Assembly: GCF_900447535.1 (NCBI RefSeq)
Contig: NZ_UFXX01000001.1
Location: forward strand, 1,798,001 to 1,862,000
DNA from: Dermacoccus nishinomiyaensis
Lineage (GTDB): Bacteria > Actinomycetota > Actinomycetes > Actinomycetales > Dermatophilaceae
Length of the DNA: 64,000 bases
Direction of reading: 5' to 3'
This document shows positions 55,372 through 63,562 of the stretch, piece after piece; the first letter of the stretch is position 1; every line of letters starts with the position of its first letter. Below the pieces are notes generated by a model. That model searched no databases, was not told the DNA's origin, and saw nothing but the letters and a program-made list of their open reading frames with translations. The position numbers were made by a program, and so were the translations under genes.

Positions 55372-56451
55372 GTGTCGACTCCTGCCACGTCGAGCGAGCC
55401 GAGTTCGTCACCGGCGACGCCCGCGCCCGCCAGCTCAGCGGACGACCGCGTCCGCAACCGCAACGTCCTCGCGCGCTACCTGTCACGCCCCGAGATCGGT
55501 GCCCTGTTCGGGGTTCTCGCGATCGCCGTGTTCTTCCTCCTCGTCGCCGAGCCGTTCCGTCACATGGCAAACACCGGCACGATCCTCTATCAGTCCGCGA
55601 CGATCGGCATCATGGCCGTGCCCGTCGCGCTGCTCATGGTGGCGGGCGAGTTCGACCTGTCGGCCGGTGTCGCGGTGACGACGGCGGGGCTGTCGGCGTC
55701 GCTGCTCGCCTGGTACTTCAACTTCCACGTGTGGGCCGCAGTCGGGTTGAGCCTGCTCATCGCGCTCGCCATCGGTGCGCTCAACGGGTTCATGCTCAAC
55801 CGCAGCGGTTTGCCGAGCTTCCTCATCACGCTCGCGACGTTCTTCGTCCTGCAGGGCGTCAACCTCGGCGTGACGCGCTCCGTCACGGGTGGCGTCGCGA
55901 GCAACGACATCTCCGACATGGCCGGTTTCGACTCCGCGCACGCATTCTTCGCGGCCTCGATGAAGATCGGGCCGGTCAACCTCAAGATCCCGGTGCTGTT
56001 CTGGATCGTCCTGACGATCATCGCCGCCTTCGTGCTGCTGCGCACCAAGGTCGGCAACTGGATCTTCGCCATCGGCGACGACGAGAAAGCGGCCCGCGCC
56101 GTCGGTGTGCCCGTGTGGAAGGTGCGCGTCGGGCTCTACATGTTCGTCGGGTTCTGCGCCTGGCTGTCGGGCATGCACCTGCTGTTCGCGTTCAACCAGG
56201 TGCAGTCCGGTGAGGGCATCGGCAACGAGTTCATCTACATCATCGCGGCTGTCGTCGGTGGCTGTCTGCTGACGGGCGGCTACGGCTCCGCGGTCGGTGC
56301 GAGCTTCGGTGCGCTCATGTTCGGCATGACGCAGCTCGGCATCAACTACGCCGGCTGGAACCCCGACTGGTTCAAGACGTTCCTCGGCGTCATGCTGCTC
56401 GCCGCCGTGCTCCTCAACACCTACGTCAAGCGAAAGGCGGACGCCCGATGA
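55372..56451 (+). CDS. Sugar ABC transporter permease (RbsC-like)
   Basis: The 359-residue protein has eight to ten helices and the branched-chain/ribose permease fold: MVAGEFDLSAGVAVTTAGL, GALNGFMLNRSGLPSFLITLA and the loop DDEKAARAVGVPVWKVR. GTG 55372 has AAAGGGAG upstream. It couples to the single-domain ATPase gene by an ATGA overlap, and to the binding protein at 52522 by function and by the shared operator. Confidence 0.92.
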   Translation: MSTPATSSEPSSSPATPAPASSADDRVRNRNVLARYLSRPEIGALFGVLAIAVFFLLVAEPFRHMANTGTILYQSATIGIMAVPVALLMVAGEFDLSAGVAVTTAGLSASLLAWYFNFHVWAAVGLSLLIALAIGALNGFMLNRSGLPSFLITLATFFVLQGVNLGVTRSVTGGVASNDISDMAGFDSAHAFFAASMKIGPVNLKIPVLFWIVLTIIAAFVLLRTKVGNWIFAIGDDEKAARAVGVPVWKVRVGLYMFVGFCAWLSGMHLLFAFNQVQSGEGIGNEFIYIIAAVVGGCLLTGGYGSAVGASFGALMFGMTQLGINYAGWNPDWFKTFLGVMLLAAVLLNTYVKRKADAR

Positions 56452-57515
56452 TCCGCATCAAGACCGGTGACGACGGCCGCCGCCGCCCGGGCGCAACGGG
56501 AAGGCCGGGCACGGGTGACACTGCTGGCGCGACGCAGTCGGTGATGCCGGATGACGCTGCCCCCCGACGCGAGGCGGCCGAAGAGACCCGAACAGCGTCG
56601 GCTGAACGCACCGCGTCCCCCGCGGTTGATGTTTCACGTGAAACGGCCTCCTCGGGCACGGACAGCGCGGGCGAGACGAGGGGCGCCACCGGCGTGAACT
56701 CCCACGATGACACCGCCATCGTCCAGCTCGTCGACGTCGGCAAGGCCTACGGCAACGTCGACGCCCTGCGTGGCGTCGACCTCACCGTCCGACCCGGCGA
56801 GGTGACGTGCGTGCTCGGTGACAACGGTGCCGGCAAGTCGACGCTCATCAAGATCATGTCGGGCCTGCACGACTACACGAGCGGCGAGATGGTCGTCGAC
56901 GGCGAGGTGCGCCACTTCTCGTCACCGCGCCAGTCGCTCTCGTCCGGTATCGCGACGGTTTACCAGGATCTCGCGCTCGCGCCGCTGCAGTCGGTGTGGC
57001 GCAACTTCTTCCTCGGCAACGAGTTGACGAAGGGCCCGTTCGGAGCGCTCGACATCAAGCGCATGAAGGCCGTCTGCGACGAGGAACTGACGAAGATGGG
57101 CATCGCGGTGCCCGACCTCGACCGTCCCGTTGGTGGCCTCTCGGGCGGGCAGAAGCAGTGTCTCGCCATCGCCCGAGCCATCTACTTCGGCGCCAAGGTC
57201 ATCATCCTCGACGAGCCGACGGCCGCGCTCGGCGTCAAGCAATCCGGCGTCGTTCTGAAATACATCATGGCGGCGCGTGACGCCGGCCTCGGCGTCGTGC
57301 TCATCACGCACAACCCGCACCACGCCTACCTGGTCGGCGACCACTTCGTCGTCCTGAAGCTCGGCCGCGTGACGCTCGATGCGTCGAAGCGCGAGATCGG
57401 CCTCGACGAGCTGACGGCGCAGATGGCCGGCGTGAGCGAACTCGAGGCGCTCGAGCACGAACTGCGCCACGACGACGCGCCGAAGGTGGCCGCGTCACCG
57501 ATCGACGTCGACTGA
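56448..57515 (+). CDS. Sugar ABC transporter ATP-binding protein (single domain)
   Basis: The 355-residue ATPase has one nucleotide-binding domain (about 88-320): Walker A GDNGAGKST, Q-loop VYQDLA, signature LSGGQKQ and Walker B VIILDEPTAA. Ribose-type systems often use a fused two-domain ATPase; this is the one-domain type. Residues 1-85 are a Gly/Ala/Thr/Arg-rich extension carrying a perfect parS (56631-56644), read as VSRET. A hairpin terminator follows. Confidence 0.92.
   Translation: MIRIKTGDDGRRRPGATGRPGTGDTAGATQSVMPDDAAPRREAAEETRTASAERTASPAVDVSRETASSGTDSAGETRGATGVNSHDDTAIVQLVDVGKAYGNVDALRGVDLTVRPGEVTCVLGDNGAGKSTLIKIMSGLHDYTSGEMVVDGEVRHFSSPRQSLSSGIATVYQDLALAPLQSVWRNFFLGNELTKGPFGALDIKRMKAVCDEELTKMGIAVPDLDRPVGGLSGGQKQCLAIARAIYFGAKVIILDEPTAALGVKQSGVVLKYIMAARDAGLGVVLITHNPHHAYLVGDHFVVLKLGRVTLDASKREIGLDELTAQMAGVSELEALEHELRHDDAPKVAASPIDVD
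56631..56644. other. parS site (perfect 14-mer), ABC ATPase gene
   Basis: GTTTCACGTGAAAC, read VSRET in the N-terminal extension of the ATPase. Confidence 0.94.
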
Positions 57516-57570
57516 TTCCTTCGGAGCCGAGACCGCGCGCTGCGGGATCGCAGCTCTCACGAGACGAGTT

Positions 57571-57607
57571 GAGGGCTGAAACTCTGCATTGCAGGGTTTC
57601 GGCCCTC
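57571..57607. terminator. Bidirectional terminator, ABC operon and TerD cassette
   Basis: GAGGGCTGAAAC / GTTTCGGCCCTC stem (one mismatch) between convergent transcripts. Confidence 0.75.
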
Positions 57608-57664
57608 AGCCGTGGAAGGTGCGCGTGGGCCGGCGACGCGGCCTCTAGGCGAGCGCGGCGGACG

Positions 57665-58522
57665 TCAGCCCAACAGGTGCGTGTGCGTGATGGCGAACGA
57701 GCGCTCGTCGTAGCCGTACGCCGACGCGACGGCCCCGAGCACACCGGACAGCGGGTCGTGCTCGTGGCGGATGACGACGAACTCGTCGACGCGCGTCAGT
57801 GTCAGGCGCGGCCAGACGCCGAGGCTCGTGCCCCCATCGATCGGGACGATGACCTGCGTCGAACCGTTGCTCACCCGCATCTCCGACGGCGGCAGCGGCA
57901 TGGTGCCCTGGGTCCCCGTGGCGATGAGCACGCGGTTCATCGGCTGCGTCATGTCGACCGTCAGCGTGTTGCCGCGTGGGGTGACGCTCGAGCCGTCCTG
58001 CAGCGCGAGCAGGTCGAGACCACGCCGACGCACGAGCCATTCGACCGTCAGGTAGCCGACGCCCGAGGCAAGCCGGTCGAGCGCGGCGACGCGGTGCAGC
58101 TTTACCGTGCGCCCCCCGACGACGCTGACGCCCAGCGGCGGCGGAGACGGGCGTCGACGTGCCGGCACGACCTCGACCCGCCCGCTCGGAGCGGGCGCTT
58201 CGTCGCCTTGCCCCACCGCGACGCCCTGCTCGCCCGCGGACGGGGCCATGTCCGTCACCGACGGACTCGTCTGCCGCGCGAGAACGCGCAGCCAGGCACC
58301 ATCGGGGTTGCCGAGCTGCGAATCCGGCACACCGCGCTCGGACGGCGCATCCTCCGGTGCGTCCGCAGGCAGCGGCGCCGGCGTCGGGGGCTGCACCCGG
58401 CCTGGCTGATCCTGCGCGTAGCCATCGGTGCCTCCGGGAAGTGAGAAAGCGCCCCCCGACGATGGAGTGGGCGACGAATCCCCCTGCCCGGATCCGTAAC
58501 CGGGCGGTGGCTGCAGCGTCAC
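57665..58522 (-). CDS. TerD-associated protein, copy A (285 aa)
   Basis: Residues about 1-125 are Pro/Ala/Ser-rich and disordered. Residues about 150-285 form a beta-rich domain (DRLASGVGYLTVEWLV, MRVSNGSTQVIVPIDGGTS, GVWPRLTLTRVDEFVVIRHEHDPLSG) that I do not recognise. The paralogue at 62163-63020 has the same length and C-terminal pattern. GTG 58522 overlaps the TerD stop by GTGA. Function unknown; presumably a partner of the TerD protein. Confidence 0.7.
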   Translation of the reverse strand: MTLQPPPGYGSGQGDSSPTPSSGGAFSLPGGTDGYAQDQPGRVQPPTPAPLPADAPEDAPSERGVPDSQLGNPDGAWLRVLARQTSPSVTDMAPSAGEQGVAVGQGDEAPAPSGRVEVVPARRRPSPPPLGVSVVGGRTVKLHRVAALDRLASGVGYLTVEWLVRRRGLDLLALQDGSSVTPRGNTLTVDMTQPMNRVLIATGTQGTMPLPPSEMRVSNGSTQVIVPIDGGTSLGVWPRLTLTRVDEFVVIRHEHDPLSGVLGAVASAYGYDERSFAITHTHLLG

Positions 58523-59061
58523 AGCCGGCTCCCGGCCTGCTGCATCGCGGCGTCGAGGCCGGCGTCGTAGCCGCGGCCGGTGAACTCGACACGCCACCCG
58601 GCATCCCCTCGCACGACCTCCGCGACGACGAGCGCCGACACAGGCCCCGCCGCTGACGCGAGGTTGCCCGAGCGCGTGATCTCGCGACCCGTGGCGTCGT
58701 CACGCACGCTGACGTCGAGGCTGCTCACCTCGTCGAGGGTGCGCTTCGGGGCGTTGGCGCGCGGCTGAACGAACGCGAGGACGACGATGCGCTCGACGTC
58801 CGCGGGGGCTGCCGCGAGGTCGACCTCGACGACGCCGTCGGAGATACCGAGGCGCGTCGTCTCGTCGGGGGTGGCCGGCTGGTTGGAGTGCACGACGTGC
58901 TCGCGGCTCTCGACGCGGTCGCGCACGAGCGGCATCGCGGCGATGCCGAGGCGGTCGCCCAGCGCGGTCTGCGCGCCGGTGTTCCAGCGCACGTCGAGCG
59001 AGACGATGCGGACGCCGTCGAGTGAGGCGCCGGTGCCGGGCGCGCGGGATTCGTCAGCCAT
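58519..59061 (-). CDS. TerD-family stress protein, copy A
   Basis: The 180-residue protein has the TerD beta-sandwich pattern: RIVSLDVRWNT, VVHSNQPATPDETTRLG, DGVVEVDLAAAPADVERIVVLAFV, and VSALVVAEVVRGDAGWRVEFTGRGYDAGLD at the end in pieces. TerD proteins bind calcium and act in tellurite and envelope-stress responses. The usual acidic Ca loop (DNxTG...GDDE) is degenerate here (DETTRLGISDG), so Ca binding is doubtful. ATG overlaps the upstream gene stop by 8 nt. Confidence 0.82.
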   Translation of the reverse strand: MADESRAPGTGASLDGVRIVSLDVRWNTGAQTALGDRLGIAAMPLVRDRVESREHVVHSNQPATPDETTRLGISDGVVEVDLAAAPADVERIVVLAFVQPRANAPKRTLDEVSSLDVSVRDDATGREITRSGNLASAAGPVSALVVAEVVRGDAGWRVEFTGRGYDAGLDAAMQQAGSRL

Positions 59062-59494
59062 GGCCGAACTTCTCCTCCAAGAACGCGCCCTGGATCTCCA
59101 GGGCGTCGCGGGCGTTGTCGATCGAACGGCGCGCCGCGGACGAGGCGACGTGCTCGATCGTCGTGAGCTGCTGGATCAGCATGTCCTGCGCCCCGGCGAC
59201 GCCGCGCGCCGCGAGGTAGGCGTTGATCGTGTCGGGCACGTGGGCGCTCGCGGTGCGCTCCAGCGTCACGAGGGTCTGCACGTCGAGCAGGCGCGCCGAC
59301 GGGTCGGCGACGACGTCCTCGAGGTGGTCTCCGATGAGACGGCACAGCACCATCGCTCGCCCGGGCACCTGCGCGCCGAGGGAACGCAGCCACCGCACGT
59401 ACGGGTGCAGCGCCGCCTCGACGGCTTCGACGGTGCCCGGAGTCGGCCCGCTGGGCTGCTGCTGGCGCGCGTCGTCGCGCGAGAACCACCCCAC
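59054..59494 (-). CDS. Helical protein of the TerD cassette, copy A (146 aa)
   Basis: The small mostly helical protein (MGWFSRDD N-terminus) has no membrane helix. Its block HLEDVVADPSARLLDVQTL and VPDTINAYLAARG recurs in copy B at 63555 (HLDDVVADPSAHLLDV, LPDTINAYLAART). Such proteins are found with Ter genes, but I know of no assigned role. GTG 59494 has AAGGA 7 nt upstream. The stop lies 8 nt into the TerD gene. Confidence 0.7.
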   Translation of the reverse strand: MGWFSRDDARQQQPSGPTPGTVEAVEAALHPYVRWLRSLGAQVPGRAMVLCRLIGDHLEDVVADPSARLLDVQTLVTLERTASAHVPDTINAYLAARGVAGAQDMLIQQLTTIEHVASSAARRSIDNARDALEIQGAFLEEKFGHG

Positions 59495-59530
59495 GTCAGA
59501 TCCTTCCTGCGAAGCGGTGCGTCACGAGGC

Positions 59531-60727
59531 TCAGGCGGGCCCGCCGGGCAGCTGGCCGCGCATGTTCTCGTTGCTCTCGAGCTGCTGCTTGCGGGCGCGC
59601 TCCATGTACGGCTCTGCACGCTTGATCTGCGTCTGCAGGGACGTGATGGTCGCGGCCATCGAGTCCGTCGCGGCGCTGCGGTAGGAGTCGATCGCGTCCA
59701 TCGTCGCGAAGACGTTGGTGAACGCGTTCTCGAGCTTCTGCACCTCGACGAGCGACTCGGTCGACTTCGCGTTGATCTCGGCGCCCTGCTGACGCAGCTG
59801 CTGCGACGTCGACTCGATCATGTTCGACGTGGTCGAGCGCAGGGCGTTGATCTGGTCGAGCACGAGCTTCTGACGCGCCAGCGCCTCGGAGACGATGACG
59901 GCCGTGTAGAGCGCGGCGACTGTCGTCGACTTGGCACGGTCGACGGCCGTGATGAGCTGGTCGTTGTTCTGCAGGACGAGCCCGAGCGACATGTAGCCCT
60001 GCGTGGCGACGGCGATCTCCGTCGCGAGGTCCTGACGGCGCTGGCGGACGGTGAAGAGCACCTGCGACTTCATCGCGTCGGCCTTCTCCGTCTCACCGCG
60101 GGCGCCGAGCTCGGCGACGCGCTGCTCGATGGCGGCGTCGAGCTGCGTCATCTTCTCGTCGAGGTCGCGCAGGCGGATGAGCGACTCCCACAGGCGCGTC
60201 TGCTCGAGCTGGATGCCGGCGTTGTCCTTGCGCAGGTCGTCCTGGCCCGATTCGAGCGCGGCGATGATGGCGTTGAGGTGGGTCTGGCTCGACTGGTACT
60301 TCATGAAGTAGCGGTCGACCTTGTCGCCGCCCGGCATCCACTTGAGCAGCTTCTTCGCACCCTTGAGGTCGGCGCGGTGCGGGTCGAGGTCGGTGACCGT
60401 CTGACGCAGCTCGGCGAGGGTGTTGCCGACCTTGTTCTGGGCGCTGTCCTTGCCGGCGAGGGAGGGGCGCTGCAGGATCGAGTTGCTCACCTGCGCAGCC
60501 TTCATGGACTCCTCGCGGCCCATGTTGGTGATCTCCTTGAGCCGCGCGCGGAACGCCGGGTCGTTGGGGTCGATCTCCTCGAACCTCGCGACGGTCTGCG
60601 TCGCCTCCGTGACGGCGAGCTGCTTGTGCTGCTCGTCGATCGGCACCATCGCCGCAGCCTTCTCGGGCTCGACCACGTCGACCGGTTTCGGCGGGGCGAG
60701 CATGGGCTGGGGTTCAGGGTTCGTCAT
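59531..60727 (-). CDS. TelA/toxic anion resistance family protein
   Basis: The 398-residue cytosolic protein is almost all helix, with the TelA-type core (about 75-370): QRPSLAGKDSAQNKVGNTLAEL, KYQSSQTHLNAIIAAL, LGLVLQNNDQLITAVDRAK and TVAALYTAVIVSEALARQKLVLDQINAL. TelA proteins confer resistance to tellurite or wall-active agents in other bacteria. It is 36 nt upstream of cassette A and divergent from the terC gene, with a parS site between. Confidence 0.9.
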   Translation of the reverse strand: MTNPEPQPMLAPPKPVDVVEPEKAAAMVPIDEQHKQLAVTEATQTVARFEEIDPNDPAFRARLKEITNMGREESMKAAQVSNSILQRPSLAGKDSAQNKVGNTLAELRQTVTDLDPHRADLKGAKKLLKWMPGGDKVDRYFMKYQSSQTHLNAIIAALESGQDDLRKDNAGIQLEQTRLWESLIRLRDLDEKMTQLDAAIEQRVAELGARGETEKADAMKSQVLFTVRQRRQDLATEIAVATQGYMSLGLVLQNNDQLITAVDRAKSTTVAALYTAVIVSEALARQKLVLDQINALRSTTSNMIESTSQQLRQQGAEINAKSTESLVEVQKLENAFTNVFATMDAIDSYRSAATDSMAATITSLQTQIKRAEPYMERARKQQLESNENMRGQLPGGPA

Positions 60728-60842
60728 CGTGCTCCTCCTTGGTCACGCGGCCAAGACATCTCGGTTGCGTCGAGCCTAGTCCACGCCGGTGACAACGCGC
60801 TGAGGCCCGGGTAACGTTCCCCGTCCGGCTCTGCGGCGCCAA

Positions 60843-60856
60843 GTTTCACGTGAAAC
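60843..60856. other. parS site (perfect 14-mer), telA-terC intergenic region
   Basis: GTTTCACGTGAAAC in the divergent promoter region between telA and terC. Confidence 0.94.
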
Positions 60857-60972
60857 ACGGTGGTGCTCCGTCGTGCCGCGGACGTTCCCCGTCGCTGCGC
60901 GGCTAGGCTGAGCGATGACCCCGCAGCCCGTGCCGATGTCGCCGGGCGCGTCCCCTTCGGAAACGGATCCTC

Positions 60973-62112
60973 ATGCTCCTCAAGACGTTCGGATGGTCCG
61001 CCGCCATCACGATCGCCGGCCTGGTCGGCGGCTTCCTGATCGGTGGGCCCTCCGGCCTCGCCATCGTCGCCATCCTCATCGTGCTCGAGGTCTCCCTGAG
61101 CTTCGACAATGCCGTCGTCAACGCGACCATCCTCAAACGGATGAACGCCTTCTGGCAGAAAATCTTCCTGACGGTCGGCATCCTCATCGCCGTCTTCGGC
61201 ATGCGCCTGGTCTTCCCCCTGCTCATCGTGTGCCTGACGGGTCACGTCGGGCCGATGGAGGCCATCGACCTGGCCATCAAGGGCGGCGACCAGGAGACCC
61301 CCGGCACATACGCGCACATGCTCCACGATGCGCACCCGAGCATCGCCGCGTTCGGCGGCATGTTCCTGCTGATGCTGTTCCTCGACTTCGTCTTCGAGAA
61401 GCGCGACCTGCAGTGGCTGCGCCCCATCGAGCGTCCCCTCGCCAAGATCGGCAAGCTCGATCAGCTCTCCGTCGTCGTCGCGCTGCTCGTGCTCGCCGTC
61501 GTGTCGCAGACGCTCGCGAAGGAGCCCGGCACCGTCCTGTTCTCCGGCATCCTCGGCCTCATGACGTACCTGCTCGTCGGCGGTCTCGGTGACCTGTTCG
61601 AGAGCCAGGGCGAGGATGACGACGACGCTGCGGCAGGCGATGACGACGCTGAGCGCAGCGTCGCCACGAAGGCCGGCGACACTGCGGCGCAGGCACCCGC
61701 GTCGAAGGGTGTCGGCACCACGGCGGGCAAGGCGGCGTTCTTCCTGTTCATGTACCTCGAGGTGCTCGACGCGTCGTTCTCGTTCGACGGTGTCATCGGC
61801 GCGTTCGCCATCAGCCAGGACATCTTCATCATCGCGCTCGGCCTCGGCGTCGGGGCGATGTGGATCCGGTCGCTGACGGTGTACCTCGTGCGTCAGGGCA
61901 CGCTCGACGATTACGCCTACCTCGAGCACGGCGCGATGTGGGCCATCGGAGCGCTGGCCGCGATCCTGCTCATCAGCATCAAGCACGAGGTGCCGGAGGT
62001 CGTCACCGGGCTCATCGGTGTCGGCTTCATCGGCGCTGCCTACCTCAGCTCTCTGGTGCGCAACAAGCGCATCGAGGCGGCCGGCGGTCAGGTCGAGCAC
62101 CTGGGCGGCTGA
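60973..62112 (+). CDS. TerC-like integral membrane protein (DUF475 family)
   Basis: The 379-residue protein has eight or nine helices with the TerC/DUF475 motifs LEVSLSFDNAVVNATIL and YLEVLDASFSFDGVIGAFA, whose paired acidic residues in helices likely bind metal. A cytoplasmic loop (about 215-255) is strongly acidic (EDDDDAAAGDDDAE). TerC proteins are membrane partners of TerD and have roles in metal efflux or metalation of exported proteins. It is transcribed opposite to telA and ends at a terminator shared with cassette B. Confidence 0.9.
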   Translation: MLLKTFGWSAAITIAGLVGGFLIGGPSGLAIVAILIVLEVSLSFDNAVVNATILKRMNAFWQKIFLTVGILIAVFGMRLVFPLLIVCLTGHVGPMEAIDLAIKGGDQETPGTYAHMLHDAHPSIAAFGGMFLLMLFLDFVFEKRDLQWLRPIERPLAKIGKLDQLSVVVALLVLAVVSQTLAKEPGTVLFSGILGLMTYLLVGGLGDLFESQGEDDDDAAAGDDDAERSVATKAGDTAAQAPASKGVGTTAGKAAFFLFMYLEVLDASFSFDGVIGAFAISQDIFIIALGLGVGAMWIRSLTVYLVRQGTLDDYAYLEHGAMWAIGALAAILLISIKHEVPEVVTGLIGVGFIGAAYLSSLVRNKRIEAAGGQVEHLGG

Positions 62113-62131
62113 GCCCTCACGAACAGCGCGC

Positions 62132-62161
62132 GGCCACTCGTCCTGATGGGGACGGGTGGCC
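62132..62161. terminator. Bidirectional terminator between terC and TerD cassette B
   Basis: GGCCACTCGTCC / GGACGGGTGGCC stem with one mismatch and a short loop, 19 nt after terC. Confidence 0.75.
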
Positions 62162-62162
62162 G

Positions 62163-63020
62163 TCAGCGTCCCGCGCGCACGAACGTCGCCGCATCGTGGC
62201 CGTACGCAGCGGCCACGGGCCCGAGGTCGCCGGAGCTGGGGTCGTGCTCGTCGAGCAGGACGACGAACTCGTCGACCCCGACGAGGCTGAGGCGGGGCCA
62301 GACGCCGTAACTCGTGCCTGCGGGCAGGCGGCACTCGACGCGCGTCGAACCGTTCGCCACGATGATGCTCGACGCGGGCAGCTCGACGCCGCGCGCGGTG
62401 CCCGTGCAGATGAGGATGCGGTCGAGGCCGGGGAGCAGATCGATGACGAACTCGTCGCCGCGCGGGTCGACGGTGGAGCCGTCGACGAGCGCAAGAAGGT
62501 CGCGGCCCTCACCGGTGAGCGACCACGAGATCGTCAGGGCGCCGTAACCCGAGGCGAGACGGTCGAGGGTGATCGCGCCGTCGAGCTGCGTCGTCGTCCC
62601 GCCTGTCATCTCGAGGCCGCGAGGTGCGTCGTGGCACACGCGCGCGGGCGGGAACGACGCCGGCGTGCGGGAGGCGCCGGCAGGCCCGGGCGGGGTGCCG
62701 GCCGATGTGGAACGGTGGCCCGCCGCCGGCGGGCTGACGGCAGGGGCGCCCGTCGTGGCCGGTGTTGACGCCGTGCTCACCGGCGTCGCGGACGGCGCCT
62801 CGAGAGGGTTGGGTCGCGCGGTGTGGACCCACAGCCAAGGACGCGGGCCACTCGTCGTCGGCGAGGACGCGCTCGGCGAGGCGGCGGGCTGCGCCTGCCC
62901 CGCCGCGGACGCCGGGCCCGGGGTCGATGGTGGCGCGGAGGTCCCGGGCGGCGCGAGCCTCGAGCCGTCCGGCGTGCCCGGGCCGCCCGCCGAGGGCGGA
63001 CGCAGGAAGCCGTCACTCAT
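62163..63020 (-). CDS. TerD-associated protein, copy B (285 aa)
   Basis: Like copy A it has a Pro/Ala/Ser-rich N-terminal half (about 1-140) and a beta-rich C-terminal domain (DRLASGYGALTISWSL, IIVANGSTRVECRLPAGTS, GVWPRLSLVGVDEFVVLLDEHDPSSG). Both copies are 285 residues long. ATG 63020 overlaps the TerD copy B stop by ATGA. I do not recognise the domain. Confidence 0.7.
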   Translation of the reverse strand: MSDGFLRPPSAGGPGTPDGSRLAPPGTSAPPSTPGPASAAGQAQPAASPSASSPTTSGPRPWLWVHTARPNPLEAPSATPVSTASTPATTGAPAVSPPAAGHRSTSAGTPPGPAGASRTPASFPPARVCHDAPRGLEMTGGTTTQLDGAITLDRLASGYGALTISWSLTGEGRDLLALVDGSTVDPRGDEFVIDLLPGLDRILICTGTARGVELPASSIIVANGSTRVECRLPAGTSYGVWPRLSLVGVDEFVVLLDEHDPSSGDLGPVAAAYGHDAATFVRAGR

Positions 63021-63562
63021 GCCGGCAGGCCGAACTGCGCGAGGCCCGCGTCGAGTCCTCCGTCGAAGCCCTGGCCGTTGACCTTGACCTTCCACTCACT
63101 GCCGCGGCGGTACACCTCGACGGCGATGAGCGCGGTGACGTTGCCGGCGCTCTTGGCGAGGTCGACGGAGCGGGTGATGGGCGTGCCCTTCTCCGCGTCG
63201 GTGACGACGGCGCGCAGCGAGCGCAGCTGCGACAGGGAGCGGCGCGCGGCGCCGGGGCGCGGGTGGATGAAGACGATGACGGCGACGCGCCCGACCTCGG
63301 CGGGGACGGCGTCGAGGTCGATCTCGACGACGCCGTTCGAGGCGCCGAGGCGGGTCGACTGCTCGGGTGAGGTGGGTTGGTTGCCGAACACGACGTGGCT
63401 GCGTCCGGGCAGTTTCTCGTCGACGAGGGGGAGCGCGGCGACGCCGAGACGTTCGTCGAGGACGTTCTCGCGTCCGGCGTCCCATTCGAGGCTGATGCGC
63501 AGCAGTCGCAGGCCGGGGACCTCGCGTAGTGAGACGTTGGCGCCGGGGACGAGATCAGACAT
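63017..63562 (-). CDS. TerD-family stress protein, copy B
   Basis: The 181-residue protein shares with copy A the pattern LRISLEWDAGRENVLDERLG, VVFGNQPTSPEQSTRLGASNGVVEIDLDAVP, VAVIVFIHPRPGAARRSL and the C-terminal VEVYRRGSEWKVKVNGQGFDGGLD in pieces. As in copy A the canonical calcium loop is degenerate. ATG overlaps the upstream helical-protein stop by 8 nt, the same overlap as in copy A. Confidence 0.82.
   Translation of the reverse strand: MSDLVPGANVSLREVPGLRLLRISLEWDAGRENVLDERLGVAALPLVDEKLPGRSHVVFGNQPTSPEQSTRLGASNGVVEIDLDAVPAEVGRVAVIVFIHPRPGAARRSLSQLRSLRAVVTDAEKGTPITRSVDLAKSAGNVTALIAVEVYRRGSEWKVKVNGQGFDGGLDAGLAQFGLPA

Noticed and set aside
60724..62334. A 536-codon - strand ORF opposite terC
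   Set aside because: TerC on the + strand is clear; the opposite frame is an antisense shadow.
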